DNA of 64,000 nucleotides from Magnetococcales bacterium (GTDB lineage: Bacteria > Pseudomonadota > Magnetococcia > Magnetococcales > JADFXB01): NCBI GenBank assembly GCA_015233935.1, contig JADFXB010000003.1, positions 18,477-82,476 of the forward strand, given 5' to 3'. Within the stretch, counting starts at the first letter, position 1; every line of letters starts with the position of its first letter. The notes beneath the pieces were generated by a model that did no database searches, was not told the origin of the DNA, and saw only the letters and a program-made list of their open reading frames with translations. The position numbers and the translations under genes are program-made. This document shows positions 29,501-37,525 of the stretch, one piece after another.

Positions 29501-29675
29501 GGTGCAACGTCTGTTGACCATTCAACCCAAGTTGCCCATCATCCTTTGTACGGGCTACAGCCGGGAGGTCAATGAGGTCACGGCCAGGGGTTATGGCATC
29601 CACACCTTTTTGAAAAAACCGGTTGAACTGGCTAAGCTCAATGAGGCGTTACGAGAGATCCTGGGAGATAGGTAA
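26514..29675 (+). CDS. Large transmembrane hybrid histidine kinase (sensor-PAS-HisKA-HATPase-REC)
   Basis: 1,053 residues. A first membrane helix (about 9-33) and a second (about 353-373) enclose a 320-residue periplasmic sensor, probably double-Cache-like. A cytoplasmic GAF-like segment (about 385-535) carries a Cys cluster near CGGNEANCHCRQ (about 459-466). A PAS domain (about 545-660) precedes HisKA with His689 in GGIAHDFNNILAAIKG. The HATPase domain contains an inserted CTSCH (Cys829, Cys832) before VRDDGPGIP, and the C-terminal receiver has Asp985 in VITDQTMPEMTG. GGAGA precedes the ATG. It lies between the hisF-like and hisH-like genes and touches the latter (3-bp gap). No separate output regulator follows. 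Confidence 0.93.
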   Translation: MNTLSPQLLRWLFTALFVAVAMGILVTSHLFLQVKKKDMIENLVEVHGFHLVIAELALKKDWHHILTDLSLLSNTPELAKAFDEMSAEETASSHRGIEAIFDRFLNANKIYHKVRLIDLNGRETIKAHYDRIWDTIQEKNIYLASPPYKPHGRSPDLLQDKSKKVYFNETRKLPKGGVYVSPFDLNTEFDQIIADLPTIRFSTPIYNENDLLKGILVLSYNGIHLLNNFKSVLPIGVDAALLNAEGYWFHRIDNQHLFGFATGDAYSFGHEFPEVWTAIHHTTSGVVENQQGIFLHQEFRPFREGTPDLSDRLQNLSQGRLLNDLNNYVWKIVIRIRPDELDGKLDPIRQVTWTVAAAGTGLLFLLCFVFYLWFHRKIQEREEKKSELIAQNIFHELQVLVYQNQDLQSKLDLFLHKLFSLPWLNATCRGAIFLSGEDHRPQLAASYPLGQVFALQCGGNEANCHCRQVFYNKEEPSPHNGCMTFPAWKQDKLEAVLGIFQDRSESESHFHAVFDDRLRSFLQNAAQLLTDLVGRHRDLEEFAKLHRAVDQSPASVVITDLRGKIEYVNERFTKVSGYTASEAIGQTPGILKSGEMSPSIYQELWQTILAGQEWQGELCNRHKDGSLYWEWALITPIRNPQGQMSNFLAIKEDITDKKRATEERLFLEKQLRQAQKMEAIGHLTGGIAHDFNNILAAIKGFTELSLLRFATDEQSKLNAYLKNILTASDRARDLIAQMLVFSRSKETETRRVLVEPLVKEVVKLMRATLPASISITTNFSRDSLEVSADPVQMHQILMNLFVNARDAMAGKGRLDVEVFMEKGEKNLLCTSCHSLFSIKDKIVLMVRDDGPGIPTEIQSKIFEPFFTTKEVGQGTGMGLSMVHGIVHSFQGHIVLESSEQGTTFFLYFNRLQEKPSQPAPVSPLPRIYSEQKGHVLVVDDEVAILGFLREHLAGEGFKVTACNTSLEALVTFESNPQKFNLVITDQTMPEMTGLELVQRLLTIQPKLPIILCTGYSREVNEVTARGYGIHTFLKKPVELAKLNEALREILGDR

Positions 29676-29678
29676 CAG

Positions 29679-30320
29679 ATGAAGCGGGTCACCGTGGTGG
29701 ATTATGGCCTGGGCAATTTGTTAAGTGTGCGCCGTGCCTTTGAACAATGTGGTGCGGAGGTTACCATCAGCCATTCGCCGGTGACGGTGGAGGCGGCGGA
29801 TCGTTTGGTGGTTCCTGGTGTGGGGGCGTTTGGCAAGGGGATGTGGGGTTTGCGTCAGAATGGACTGGATTTGGCCATCCAGCAGCATGTGGCCAGTGGG
29901 CGGCCTTTATTGGGTATTTGTTTGGGCATGCAGTTATTGTTGGATGAAAGCGACGAATTTGGTGTTCATGCTGGATTGGGACTTATCCCTGGTAGGGTTA
30001 TTGCCATTCCTGCTCAGGGAGCTGACGGTTCTTCCCACCCTATTCCTCACATGGGATGGAACGCCCTTTATTCTCCTCCTGGTTCTCCCAGTTGGCAGGG
30101 AACCCTGCTCAATGGTATTGCCCAGGGGGAGTATTGCTATTTTGTTCATTCTTTCATGGCCAACCCAAACCATTCCTCTCACAGATTGGCCGACTGCCAA
30201 TATAACGGGATCGCCATCAGTGCGGTGATTGCCAAAGAGAACATTCTGGGCTGCCAGTTCCACCCAGAGAAAAGTGGTACCGTTGGCCTCGCCATTCTCA
30301 ACACATTTTTGTCCATGTAA
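29679..30320 (+). CDS. hisH: HisH-like glutamine amidotransferase for sugar amidation
   Basis: 213 residues, class-I glutaminase. Cys81 in GICLGMQ is the nucleophile, and the His-Glu pair lies in CQFHPEKSG near the end; YGLGNLLSVRRAFE is the family opening. It should hydrolyse glutamine and feed ammonia through the HisF-like barrel to the sugar amidotransferase. It begins 3 bp after the hybrid-kinase stop, so its translation depends on the kinase transcript, an unusual order because hisF-like and hisH-like genes are normally adjacent. No other histidine biosynthesis genes are nearby. Confidence 0.87.
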   Translation: MKRVTVVDYGLGNLLSVRRAFEQCGAEVTISHSPVTVEAADRLVVPGVGAFGKGMWGLRQNGLDLAIQQHVASGRPLLGICLGMQLLLDESDEFGVHAGLGLIPGRVIAIPAQGADGSSHPIPHMGWNALYSPPGSPSWQGTLLNGIAQGEYCYFVHSFMANPNHSSHRLADCQYNGIAISAVIAKENILGCQFHPEKSGTVGLAILNTFLSM

Positions 30321-30439
30321 GAAAACCCGCCAACAAAAAAATGTGCCATTTTTTCGATATTTCTGCTACACTTGCGGAGATGACCTATTCGGTTCAATAA
30401 ACTTTTCGTTGCAAAACAAGATCATGGGAGACAATTTCC

Positions 30440-31531
30440 GTGGACAGCATCCTGATGCCCCTTTTTCGTCCTTACAAGTTTGGCAAATTGAAAGTTCGCA
30501 ATCGTTTTGCCCTGGCTCCCATGACCCGCAGTCGCTCACCCAAAGGCATCCCCGGCAAAGATGTGGCCAATTACTACCGCCGCTACGCAGAAAACGAAGT
30601 AGGACTGATCATCACCGAAGGCGTGGCCATCAACCACAAAGCCGCCCTCGGCTACCCAGACGTACCTAACCTGCACGACAAAAAAGCCATCAAAGGATGG
30701 AAACGCGTCGTGGATGGCGTACATAAAGCCGGTGGAGCCATCGTGCCACAAATTTGGCACGTAGGTAACCACCACCGCCTGGGAGACGAACCCATTCCCA
30801 ACGTCCCCGGCTACGGTCCCTCCTCCCTGGTGGAAAATGACCAGGTGGTGGTCAAGGAAATGTCCCGCAAAGATATCCAAGAGGTGGTGAAAGCCTTCGC
30901 TGACGCCGCACGCCAAGCCAAGAAAATCGGCTTCGATGGTGTGGAAATCCACGGTGCCCACGGCTACTTGATCGACCAGTTTTTCTGGCCCCGCACCAAC
31001 CGACGGGCAGACCGCTATGGCGGCTCCATGGAAAATCGCCTGCGCTTTGCCGTGGAAATCATCCGCGCCGTCCGCCGGGCAGTAGGCCCCAAATTTCCCG
31101 TCATCTTCCGTTTTTCCCAATGGAAACCATTGGATTATCAGACCAAACTAGCCAACAATCCGGAGGAATTAAGCCAATTCCTCACCCCCCTGTCCCGTGC
31201 CGGAGTCGATATCTTCCACGCCAGCTCCCGCCGCTATTTTGAACCCGAATTTGAAGAATCTAACCTCAACCTGGCGGGCTGGACCAAGCAAATCACCGGC
31301 AAACCAGTGATTACCGTCGGCAGCATTGGTCTGGACTCGGTCAGTTGGCGTGCTGCTAATCCCGCCGGCATCGAAGCCCTGGCCCGCATGCTCTTAAGAG
31401 ACGAATTCGACCTGGCCGCCGTAGGACGTGCCCTGCTGGCCGACAGCCAATGGGTGAAGAAAATCCGGGAGGACCGCTTCGAAGAGATCAAACCCTTTAC
31501 CAAGGATGCGTTCAACTCCCTGGAAAATTGA
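30440..31531 (+). CDS. Old yellow enzyme family NADH:flavin oxidoreductase
   Basis: 363 residues. A GTG start at 30440 has GGGAG nine bases upstream; a later ATG at 30455 is possible. The FMN-barrel signatures are RNRFALAPMTRSR, GLIITEGVAI, DGVEIHGAHGYLIDQFFWP, NRRADRYGGSMENRLRF and a late AVGRALLAD phosphate-binding loop. The QIWHVGNHH region holds the substrate-binding His pair position. OYE enzymes reduce activated C=C bonds or nitro groups with NAD(P)H; the physiological substrate is unknown. It appears monocistronic with a strong terminator 25 bp after the stop. Confidence 0.92.
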   Translation: MDSILMPLFRPYKFGKLKVRNRFALAPMTRSRSPKGIPGKDVANYYRRYAENEVGLIITEGVAINHKAALGYPDVPNLHDKKAIKGWKRVVDGVHKAGGAIVPQIWHVGNHHRLGDEPIPNVPGYGPSSLVENDQVVVKEMSRKDIQEVVKAFADAARQAKKIGFDGVEIHGAHGYLIDQFFWPRTNRRADRYGGSMENRLRFAVEIIRAVRRAVGPKFPVIFRFSQWKPLDYQTKLANNPEELSQFLTPLSRAGVDIFHASSRRYFEPEFEESNLNLAGWTKQITGKPVITVGSIGLDSVSWRAANPAGIEALARMLLRDEFDLAAVGRALLADSQWVKKIREDRFEEIKPFTKDAFNSLEN

Positions 31532-31555
31532 CTTGGCAATCGGAAACGATCAGTA

Positions 31556-31591
31556 ACAAAATCCCACACTCATCCATGCGTGGGATTTTGT
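31556..31591 (+). terminator. Rho-independent terminator after OYE gene
   Basis: A 12-bp inverted repeat (ACAAAATCCCAC at 31556-31567, complement at 31580-31591) has a 12-nt loop and A- and T-rich stem bases on both sides. Confidence 0.75.
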
Positions 31592-31613
31592 CGTACCATT
31601 AAAGGAAAAGAGA

Positions 31614-32435
31614 ATGGCTGTTCAGAAAATTGCACACATCCATATCCAAGACGGCGGTGTTGATTTTTTCATGGACCTTGACCCCGCCTCCAGATTTGAC
31701 AACACCATCATCTCCCACCTGGCGGCTGGTTCTTTTTATGAGCCAGACGTGATCTCCCTCATCATGAGAACCATTACCCCAGGAGATGTGGTCATTGACG
31801 TGGGTGCCAATGTTGGCTACTTCTCCTGTCTGCTGGCACTCCTTGTGGGAAAAAGCGGAAAAGTCGTGGCCTTTGAGCCAGACAGCAACAATCTTTCCGG
31901 CTTAACGCGAAATCTGGCCGCCAACCAACTTGATAATATCCTAATAATTAACAAACCTGCGTCAAACAAAAAAGGATTTATGAGATTCTTTAATAATGAA
32001 GACAGCGGAGGCCATGCACTATGGGATGCTGCTGGGAAAGGAAACTTTGTGGAAATGGAAACCACGACTCTGGATGAAGAATTCAGGAAGACCAATCTTG
32101 CACCACCCAAATTGATCAAAATTGACACAGAAGGGGCGGACCACCTAGTGCTTGAAGGAGCCAGGGAACTCCTGAAAGATCATAAAGTACCCTATATCGT
32201 TGCTGAAGTATTGCCACAAGGACTGGCCAAATTTGGTTCCTCCCAAATGCAGATGAGACGCTACATGAAAGATTTTGGCTACGATACCTTTGCTATCTAC
32301 TGGAGAGGACACCTGCCAAAACTGATTCCAGCCGATACCGTCATTGAACACGAATATGTCATGAACATCCTCTTCAGCACACCAGAAGATGTTGGACGCG
32401 CATGGCCAACCGAAAGCTACACAGTCGCCTTGTAA
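31614..32435 (+). CDS. FkbM family SAM-dependent methyltransferase
   Basis: 273 residues. VVIDVGANVGYFSCLLAL is the SAM-binding motif I (DxGxxxG), VVAFEPDSNN motif II with the acidic ribose-binding residue, and LIKIDTEGADHLVLEGAREL the characteristic FkbM (Methyltransf_21) end motif. Members methylate hydroxyls on sugars, antibiotics or lipids. AAAGGAAAAG precedes the ATG. It could methylate the surface glycan made by the preceding operon, but it is separated from it by the OYE gene and a terminator, so that link is speculative. Confidence 0.88.
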   Translation: MAVQKIAHIHIQDGGVDFFMDLDPASRFDNTIISHLAAGSFYEPDVISLIMRTITPGDVVIDVGANVGYFSCLLALLVGKSGKVVAFEPDSNNLSGLTRNLAANQLDNILIINKPASNKKGFMRFFNNEDSGGHALWDAAGKGNFVEMETTTLDEEFRKTNLAPPKLIKIDTEGADHLVLEGARELLKDHKVPYIVAEVLPQGLAKFGSSQMQMRRYMKDFGYDTFAIYWRGHLPKLIPADTVIEHEYVMNILFSTPEDVGRAWPTESYTVAL

Positions 32436-32484
32436 CCCCCCCACAGGAGAATAACGGTCAGACGGGAAAGTTCAACCATCGGAG

Positions 32485-32796
32485 TCAATGGGGAAAAAAG
32501 GCTTTCAAAATCAGAGCCACAATGCCACCGACCGCAACGGCCATCCCCCAACGCAAGGTGGCCAGTTCGCCATGGACTTTTGCCAGTTCAGTGTTCATGC
32601 GAAGCTCTGCCTCTTTGATATCCCGTTTGACCTCCTGGATATCTCCCCTGGTTGCAACGCTCTCCAGATTGTTCTTCTGCACTTCCTGAATAGCGGTTGC
32701 CATCCCTTTTGCCTGGGACTCATCAAAACCAGACGCCTTGAGCGTTTCGACAAATTTAAGGGTATCAAAGGTAATGGCCGTTATTCCGTCCTCCAT
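32485..32796 (-). CDS. DUF1640-like coiled-coil membrane protein
   Basis: 103 residues. ITFDTLKFVETLKASGF followed by DESQAKGMATAIQEV is the DUF1640/CCDC90 pattern. Then a charged coiled coil (TRGDIQEVKRDIKEAELRMN) and one C-terminal membrane helix (MAVAVGGIVALILKAFF). In bacteria these small proteins often accompany mobile or accessory regions; function is not established. It stands alone between convergent FkbM and ubiV, with no clear ribosome site. Confidence 0.72.
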   Translation of the reverse strand: MEDGITAITFDTLKFVETLKASGFDESQAKGMATAIQEVQKNNLESVATRGDIQEVKRDIKEAELRMNTELAKVHGELATLRWGMAVAVGGIVALILKAFFPH

Positions 32797-32861
32797 GGAT
32801 TATCAGGGTGTTGACAGATTACCACACCGTCCACCCTGAAGTGGAGAAAAATTTATAATCC

Positions 32862-33764
32862 TTACGAAGCCACATCCTTGCCGGATTTACCCAGAAAATA
32901 GCCATCCACAAAGGGTTGCCCTTTATTGAGTTCCACCAAGCGCGCCATGGCCTCTTCACCACTCAGTTGATTATCCAAGCGACTTTTCCAAATGGCAACA
33001 ATCTTCTCCATATTTTCGCTTTGCGGCGACAAGCGAACCAGGGAGATGCCCATGCTCTGCAAACGCTCCACATGGCCAATAAGATTATAAAGACGATGGG
33101 ACATGGTTTGCAGACCGTTGATGGTCAAATAGGATTCACCATCCTGGGTTGCCACCTCCATACCATCGGGAAAGGCATCACACTTGAACTGACAATTCAT
33201 CTTGTGCAGGTGAAAGGCCCTTGCGGTATAACAACGGGCAGAAAAGGTGAGAGGCAGACGCCCAAAGGCAAAAACCTCCCCCTCCACGTTACGATGCTTG
33301 ATCCTCTTCAAGATGGTGGCCATGGCATCGGCAGATAACTCCACCGGAAAAACCACCCGTTCCACCCCCAAACCAGCCAGAAAATCCACAGTTTCCGGGT
33401 TGTAGGTGGTGATATGAGGGCCTGCCACCAGTTTACCCCCCTCACCCACCGCAATACCCGCCATGTCGTTGGCCTCCACCGAAAATCCTTCCTGGCGGGC
33501 CAATTGCACGATGCGGTGGGTGGTCTCCACCTCCTCCTGATCCATCACCAGACCCAGGGTGGAAAAGACCACCTGCTTGCCACTGCTGCGCAAGTCGTGG
33601 GCCAATTCCATCATGTCATCCGGCGACAGGCTGTTGCGTTTGGAACAAACCACCTCGCCTATGTAAAGGACATCGGCAGCGGTTTCAAAGGCCATGCGAT
33701 GATAAAAATCCCGAATCGCCTTTTTGCCCCATTCAAACAAAAGTGGACCAATGGAGAGCTTCAT
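32862..33764 (-). CDS. ubiV: UbiV, O2-independent ubiquinone hydroxylation factor (U32 family)
   Basis: 300 residues from the ATG that overlaps the ubiU stop (TAATG). The U32 fold is shown by SIGPLLFEW at the start and FGRLPLTFSARCYTAR. Four cysteines that would ligate the 4Fe-4S cluster are at the expected places: Cys40 (GEVVCSKR), the Cys of SARCYTAR, and the pair in HKMNCQFKC. In enterobacteria UbiU and UbiV form a complex with UbiT that hydroxylates the ubiquinone ring without O2, using prephenate as oxygen donor. The operon ubiX-ubiU-ubiV supports this role. No UbiT (SCP2-domain) gene is next to it. Confidence 0.92.
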   Translation of the reverse strand: MKLSIGPLLFEWGKKAIRDFYHRMAFETAADVLYIGEVVCSKRNSLSPDDMMELAHDLRSSGKQVVFSTLGLVMDQEEVETTHRIVQLARQEGFSVEANDMAGIAVGEGGKLVAGPHITTYNPETVDFLAGLGVERVVFPVELSADAMATILKRIKHRNVEGEVFAFGRLPLTFSARCYTARAFHLHKMNCQFKCDAFPDGMEVATQDGESYLTINGLQTMSHRLYNLIGHVERLQSMGISLVRLSPQSENMEKIVAIWKSRLDNQLSGEEAMARLVELNKGQPFVDGYFLGKSGKDVAS

Positions 33765-34780
33765 TATTGCCACGCTTCCTCATAGGTGCCCAAGGTGTAG
33801 GTGGTGCCTTCGGAAGTGGCGTTGAGGGTGCGAAGCCAGCTTCCCTTGACCCGAAATCCCTTGGGATCTTGATAATAGGCGTCCACCGCCTCCCGCATGA
33901 CCTTGGTGACAGTGGCCACATAAGATTTGGTCCGCTGCCGTCCTTCAATCTTCAGACACACCACCCCCGCCTCGATCACCTGGGGAATCATTTCCAGAAT
34001 ATTCAAAGAACTGGGTTCTTCCATCACATGGTACAATTGACCATTGGCATGGTAGCGACCCTTGCAAATCGTCGGATAGGCCGCCTCTTCCCCCTTGCCA
34101 TATTCGGCAATCAACACCCCACCCAACCGGGTACGCAATCGTTCCCCCATATTTTCAAAACGCACTGCCCGCGCCGGGGAACACACCCCCTCAATGTTGG
34201 GAGAGACCCCGGTGGTATAGGAGGAGAGATAACAGCGTCCTTCCGCCATGACGCACAAACCGCCAAAGGCGAAAACCTCCAACTCCACATCGGTTTTTTC
34301 CCGCAGGGCACGAATTTCAGGTACGGTCAATACCCGTGGCAAGATCACCCGGGTGATACCAAAGTGACGTTTGAAAAAGTTGATGGCCTCATAGTTGCTG
34401 GCCGATGCCTGCACCGACAAATGAATGGGCAACTGGGGATAGTTTTTGTGGCAGTAGTCCAACAGGGAAATATTGGCCAGAATGATGGCATCCGCCTTCA
34501 AACGGGCCGCCAAATCCACCGTCTTGTACCAGATATCCGGGTTGTCTGCCTGGGGATAGGTGTTGAGGGTTACATTGGCCTTGACACCATGCTTGTGAGC
34601 AAACTCGATGCCACGAGCTGCCTCATCTTCATTGAAGTTGAGACCCTCAAAGTTGCGGGCGTTGGTGGCGTTACGAAAACCGAAATAGACTGCATCGGCC
34701 CCGTTTTCCACCGCCGCTTTCAAGGAGGGCAGATTGCCCGCCGGGGATAAGACCTCTACGCGCCCTTGCTGCTTTGTCAT
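33764..34780 (-). CDS. ubiU: UbiU, O2-independent ubiquinone hydroxylation factor (U32 family)
   Basis: 338 residues. VEVLSPAGNLPSLKAAVENGADAVYFG is the U32 opening. LCVMAEGRCYLSSYTTG and NIEGVCSPARA plus the later PTICKGRYH contribute conserved Cys residues for the Fe-S cluster. It was formerly annotated as collagenase-like peptidase YhbU; the UbiU assignment rests on its UbiV partner and ubiX upstream. ATGA overlap with ubiX and TAATG overlap with ubiV give a tightly coupled three-gene operon. Cytoplasmic, working under anoxic conditions. Confidence 0.92.
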   Translation of the reverse strand: MTKQQGRVEVLSPAGNLPSLKAAVENGADAVYFGFRNATNARNFEGLNFNEDEAARGIEFAHKHGVKANVTLNTYPQADNPDIWYKTVDLAARLKADAIILANISLLDYCHKNYPQLPIHLSVQASASNYEAINFFKRHFGITRVILPRVLTVPEIRALREKTDVELEVFAFGGLCVMAEGRCYLSSYTTGVSPNIEGVCSPARAVRFENMGERLRTRLGGVLIAEYGKGEEAAYPTICKGRYHANGQLYHVMEEPSSLNILEMIPQVIEAGVVCLKIEGRQRTKSYVATVTKVMREAVDAYYQDPKGFRVKGSWLRTLNATSEGTTYTLGTYEEAWQ

Positions 34781-35451
34781 GCTCCGTATGACCCCATGGT
34801 TTGGTGTGATTCCTTCATCATACCACCTGCCAATCCGCCAGACCAGGGAGGAACCAGGGTATGGCCAATGGCCAGGTGATCCAGAATACGTGCCACCACA
34901 AAATCGATCAACTCATTCACACTGGCAGGACAATGATAAAAACCGGGGGCAGCCGGCAGAATGGTCACCCCCAGTTGGGCCAAACGCAACATATTGGATA
35001 GATGAATCACCGACAAAGGAGCCTCACGGGGAACCAGAATCAACGGCCATTTTTCCTTGATGGCCACATCCGCCGCCCGCTCCAACAAGTTATCCGACAT
35101 GCCATTGGCCACCGCTGCCAAGGTTCCCATGGAACAAGGACAGATCACCATGGCCCGCCCCCGCGCCGAACCAGAAGCAAGTGGGGAATTCCAGTCGTTG
35201 TTGCCGTAAAGGTTCAACAACTCTGTACCATGAGGCCACATTTCCTTTAATATCCGGTTGGCATCGGGGACAGAATCAGGCAACATGAGGTGACACTCCT
35301 GCTCCAGCACCAACCGTCCGGCACGGGAGATCACCAAATCCACCCGCCGCCCTGCCGCCAGCAGCATCTCCACCAGGCGCAGCCCATAAGGTGCACCAGA
35401 GGCCCCGGTGATGGCCACAGTGACGGCAGTGGTGTTGGTTGCATCGGCCAT
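34777..35451 (-). CDS. ubiX: UbiX flavin prenyltransferase
   Basis: 224 residues from ATG 35451 with GGGAG upstream; the longer upstream frame runs into the thrB start and is not needed. VTVAITGASGAPYGLRLVEMLL is the FMN-binding Rossmann start, CPCSMGTLAAVANGMSDNLLERA carries the conserved CSMxTLAAIAxG motif, and VPREAPLSVIHLSNM is the family PREAPL motif. It attaches dimethylallyl phosphate to FMN to make prenyl-FMN, the cofactor of decarboxylase UbiD. UbiD is not in the window. Being first in an operon with ubiU and ubiV ties it to ubiquinone synthesis. Confidence 0.95.
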   Translation of the reverse strand: MADATNTTAVTVAITGASGAPYGLRLVEMLLAAGRRVDLVISRAGRLVLEQECHLMLPDSVPDANRILKEMWPHGTELLNLYGNNDWNSPLASGSARGRAMVICPCSMGTLAAVANGMSDNLLERAADVAIKEKWPLILVPREAPLSVIHLSNMLRLAQLGVTILPAAPGFYHCPASVNELIDFVVARILDHLAIGHTLVPPWSGGLAGGMMKESHQTMGSYGA

Positions 35452-35478
35452 GCCCAAACTCCCGCATAAGGAGGAAAT

Positions 35479-36432
35479 GTGTCGGTTTATACACCGGTTT
35501 CCCTGATGGATGCCCAACACCTGCTTACTGGATACGCAATCGGTGAAGCCACCCAAATCAGCGGCATCACCGAAGGGGTGGTGAATAGCAACTTTCGCTT
35601 ATCCACCACAACTGGTCAATATATTCTGACTCTGGTGGAAAATCCTGAACATGGTAAAGAGCTTCCCTGGTTGATCACCCTTTTGGATCAACTGGCAGCA
35701 ACCCAACTGCCCACTCCACGGCCTGTTCGAGATCAACAAGGGTTGGCCATTCACCCCCTGCATGGCAAGGCCAGTTTGCTGGTCACCCTGTTACCAGGGG
35801 TATCGCCCCAACATCCCACCCCCCACCAATGCCGCCAAATTGGCGAGACCCTGGCCCGCATCCACACCCTGCCCAGGGGAAAACTGGAGGTTCGGGATAA
35901 TCCCATGGGCATTGCCAGATGGTATCTGCTCCTGCACCAATTGACGACACGCATGGCAGCAGGGGAGCTGCGCTGGTTGCAAGAAGAGTTGGGACAAGCC
36001 AAACTGTTTTTTGCCAATCCCCACCTGCCCACCGGCCTTTGTCATGCCGATCTTTTCCCCGACAACTCCCTGTTTCAGGAAGAGCAGTTGACCGGGGTGA
36101 TCGACTTTCATTTTGCCTGTCATGACAAATGGCTTTATGACTTGGCCATTTCCATCAATGCCTGGTGCTTCCGCCCGGATGGCACCCTGGATGATGCCCT
36201 GCTCACCCCACTATGGCAAGGCTACCAACGCCATCGCCAAGTCACGGATCTGGAAATCGCCTGGCTGGATCAAGCGTGTCGCACGGCCAGCCTCCGTTTT
36301 GCTCTGACTCGACTGGTGGCCCGTTGGTTCCCAAAGGCAGGGGCAACAGTGACTTGCAAACCGCCAGAGGAATACCTGAACCGATTGCAATTTCACCGTG
36401 ACAACAGCATTCGCCAGTGGATCACACGTTGA
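35479..36432 (+). CDS. thrB: Homoserine kinase (ThrB, APH-like fold)
   Basis: 317 residues. A GTG start at 35479 follows AAGGAGG closely; the ATG two bases upstream is in another frame. ITEGVVNSNFRLSTTTGQYILTLVE is the nucleotide-binding start of type-II homoserine kinases. CHADLFPDNSLF (HxDLxxxN) holds the catalytic Asp and GVIDFHFACHDKWLYDLAI the metal-binding Asp. It phosphorylates L-homoserine on the way to threonine. It diverges from ubiX across only 27 bp and overlaps ychF at the 3' end by 11 bp. The threonine pathway partners are not here. Confidence 0.92.
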   Translation: MSVYTPVSLMDAQHLLTGYAIGEATQISGITEGVVNSNFRLSTTTGQYILTLVENPEHGKELPWLITLLDQLAATQLPTPRPVRDQQGLAIHPLHGKASLLVTLLPGVSPQHPTPHQCRQIGETLARIHTLPRGKLEVRDNPMGIARWYLLLHQLTTRMAAGELRWLQEELGQAKLFFANPHLPTGLCHADLFPDNSLFQEEQLTGVIDFHFACHDKWLYDLAISINAWCFRPDGTLDDALLTPLWQGYQRHRQVTDLEIAWLDQACRTASLRFALTRLVARWFPKAGATVTCKPPEEYLNRLQFHRDNSIRQWITR

Positions 36433-37525
36433 AGCGAAAGTGCATCACGTCTCCATCCACCACCCGATACTCCTTGCCTTCCAGCCGCATACGTCCCTGC
36501 TCCTTGGCCCCGACCTCGCCACGGCAGTTGATGTAGTCGCTGTAACCGATCACCTCAGCCCGGATAAAACCCTTCTGAAAATCGGTATGGATTACCCCGG
36601 CGGCATCATAGGCGGTATCGCCCTGATGGATGGTCCAGGCCCGCACTTCCTTGGGACCAGCAGTAAAATAGGTGATCAAGCCCAACAAACGATAAGCGGC
36701 ATGGATTAAACGGTCCAATCCCGCCTCCGAGACCCCCAAACCTTCCAAAAATTGCGCCTTGTCTTCCCCATCCAGTTCGGAAATTTCCGCCTCGATGGCT
36801 CCACAAATGGGGATGGCCTCCGCCCCTTCAGAAGCGGCGTATTGACGCACCGTATCCACCAAAGCGTGGGGCTTGCCTGCCTGCAAATCGCTGATATCCT
36901 GCTCTGAGACATTACAGACATAGAGAAAGGGTTTGGCGGTCACCAAATCCCGCACAAAGGGTTTTTCCTCGGCAGATAAGCCCTGCCGACGAATGGGCAC
37001 CCCATTGTTCAACCCTTCGATCACTTTAATAAAGACCGCCTCCTGTGCCTTGGCCTCCTTGTCACCCACCCTCGCCCGCTTGGAGAGGGTAACGATCCGC
37101 TTTTCCAAGCCCGCCAGATCGGCCAACATCAATTCAGTTTCGATCACCTGAATATCTTCCAGGGGATTCACCCGACCATGCACATGGATGACATCATCGT
37201 TTTCAAAACAGCGCACCACATGGGCCACCGCATCCACCTGGCGGATATGGCCAAGAAACTGGTTGCCTAATCCCTCCCCCTGGCTGGCCCCCTTGACCAA
37301 ACCGGCGATATCCAAAAACTCCACCGAGGTAGGAACAATCTTTTGTGGCTTGATGATACCGGACAATTCCTGCAAACGGGGATCAGGCACCGCCACCACC
37401 CCCACATTGGGATCGATGGTGCAAAAGGGATAGTTGGCCATTTGCGCCCCGGCGGCGGTCAAGGCATTGAAGATGGTGGATTTGCCCACATTAGGCAAAC
37501 CGACGATGCCACACTGAAGACTCAT
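36422..37525 (-). CDS. ychF: Redox-regulated ATPase YchF (Obg-related P-loop protein)
   Basis: 367 residues. [19 protein letters not shown] is the P-loop, [20 protein letters not shown] the switch region, and NVSE replaces the guanine-specifying NKxD, explaining ATP rather than GTP preference. The C-terminal TGS-like domain is complete ([20 protein letters not shown] and the family end DVMHFRFNV). It binds ribosomes and is linked to oxidative-stress response. Start overlaps the pth stop by 4 bp (ATGA), so they are cotranscribed in the usual pth-ychF pair. Confidence 0.97.
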   Translation of the reverse strand: MSLQCGIVGLPNVGKSTIFNALTAAGAQMANYPFCTIDPNVGVVAVPDPRLQELSGIIKPQKIVPTSVEFLDIAGLVKGASQGEGLGNQFLGHIRQVDAVAHVVRCFENDDVIHVHGRVNPLEDIQVIETELMLADLAGLEKRIVTLSKRARVGDKEAKAQEAVFIKVIEGLNNGVPIRRQGLSAEEKPFVRDLVTAKPFLYVCNVSEQDISDLQAGKPHALVDTVRQYAASEGAEAIPICGAIEAEISELDGEDKAQFLEGLGVSEAGLDRLIHAAYRLLGLITYFTAGPKEVRAWTIHQGDTAYDAAGVIHTDFQKGFIRAEVIGYSDYINCRGEVGAKEQGRMRLEGKEYRVVDGDVMHFRFNV

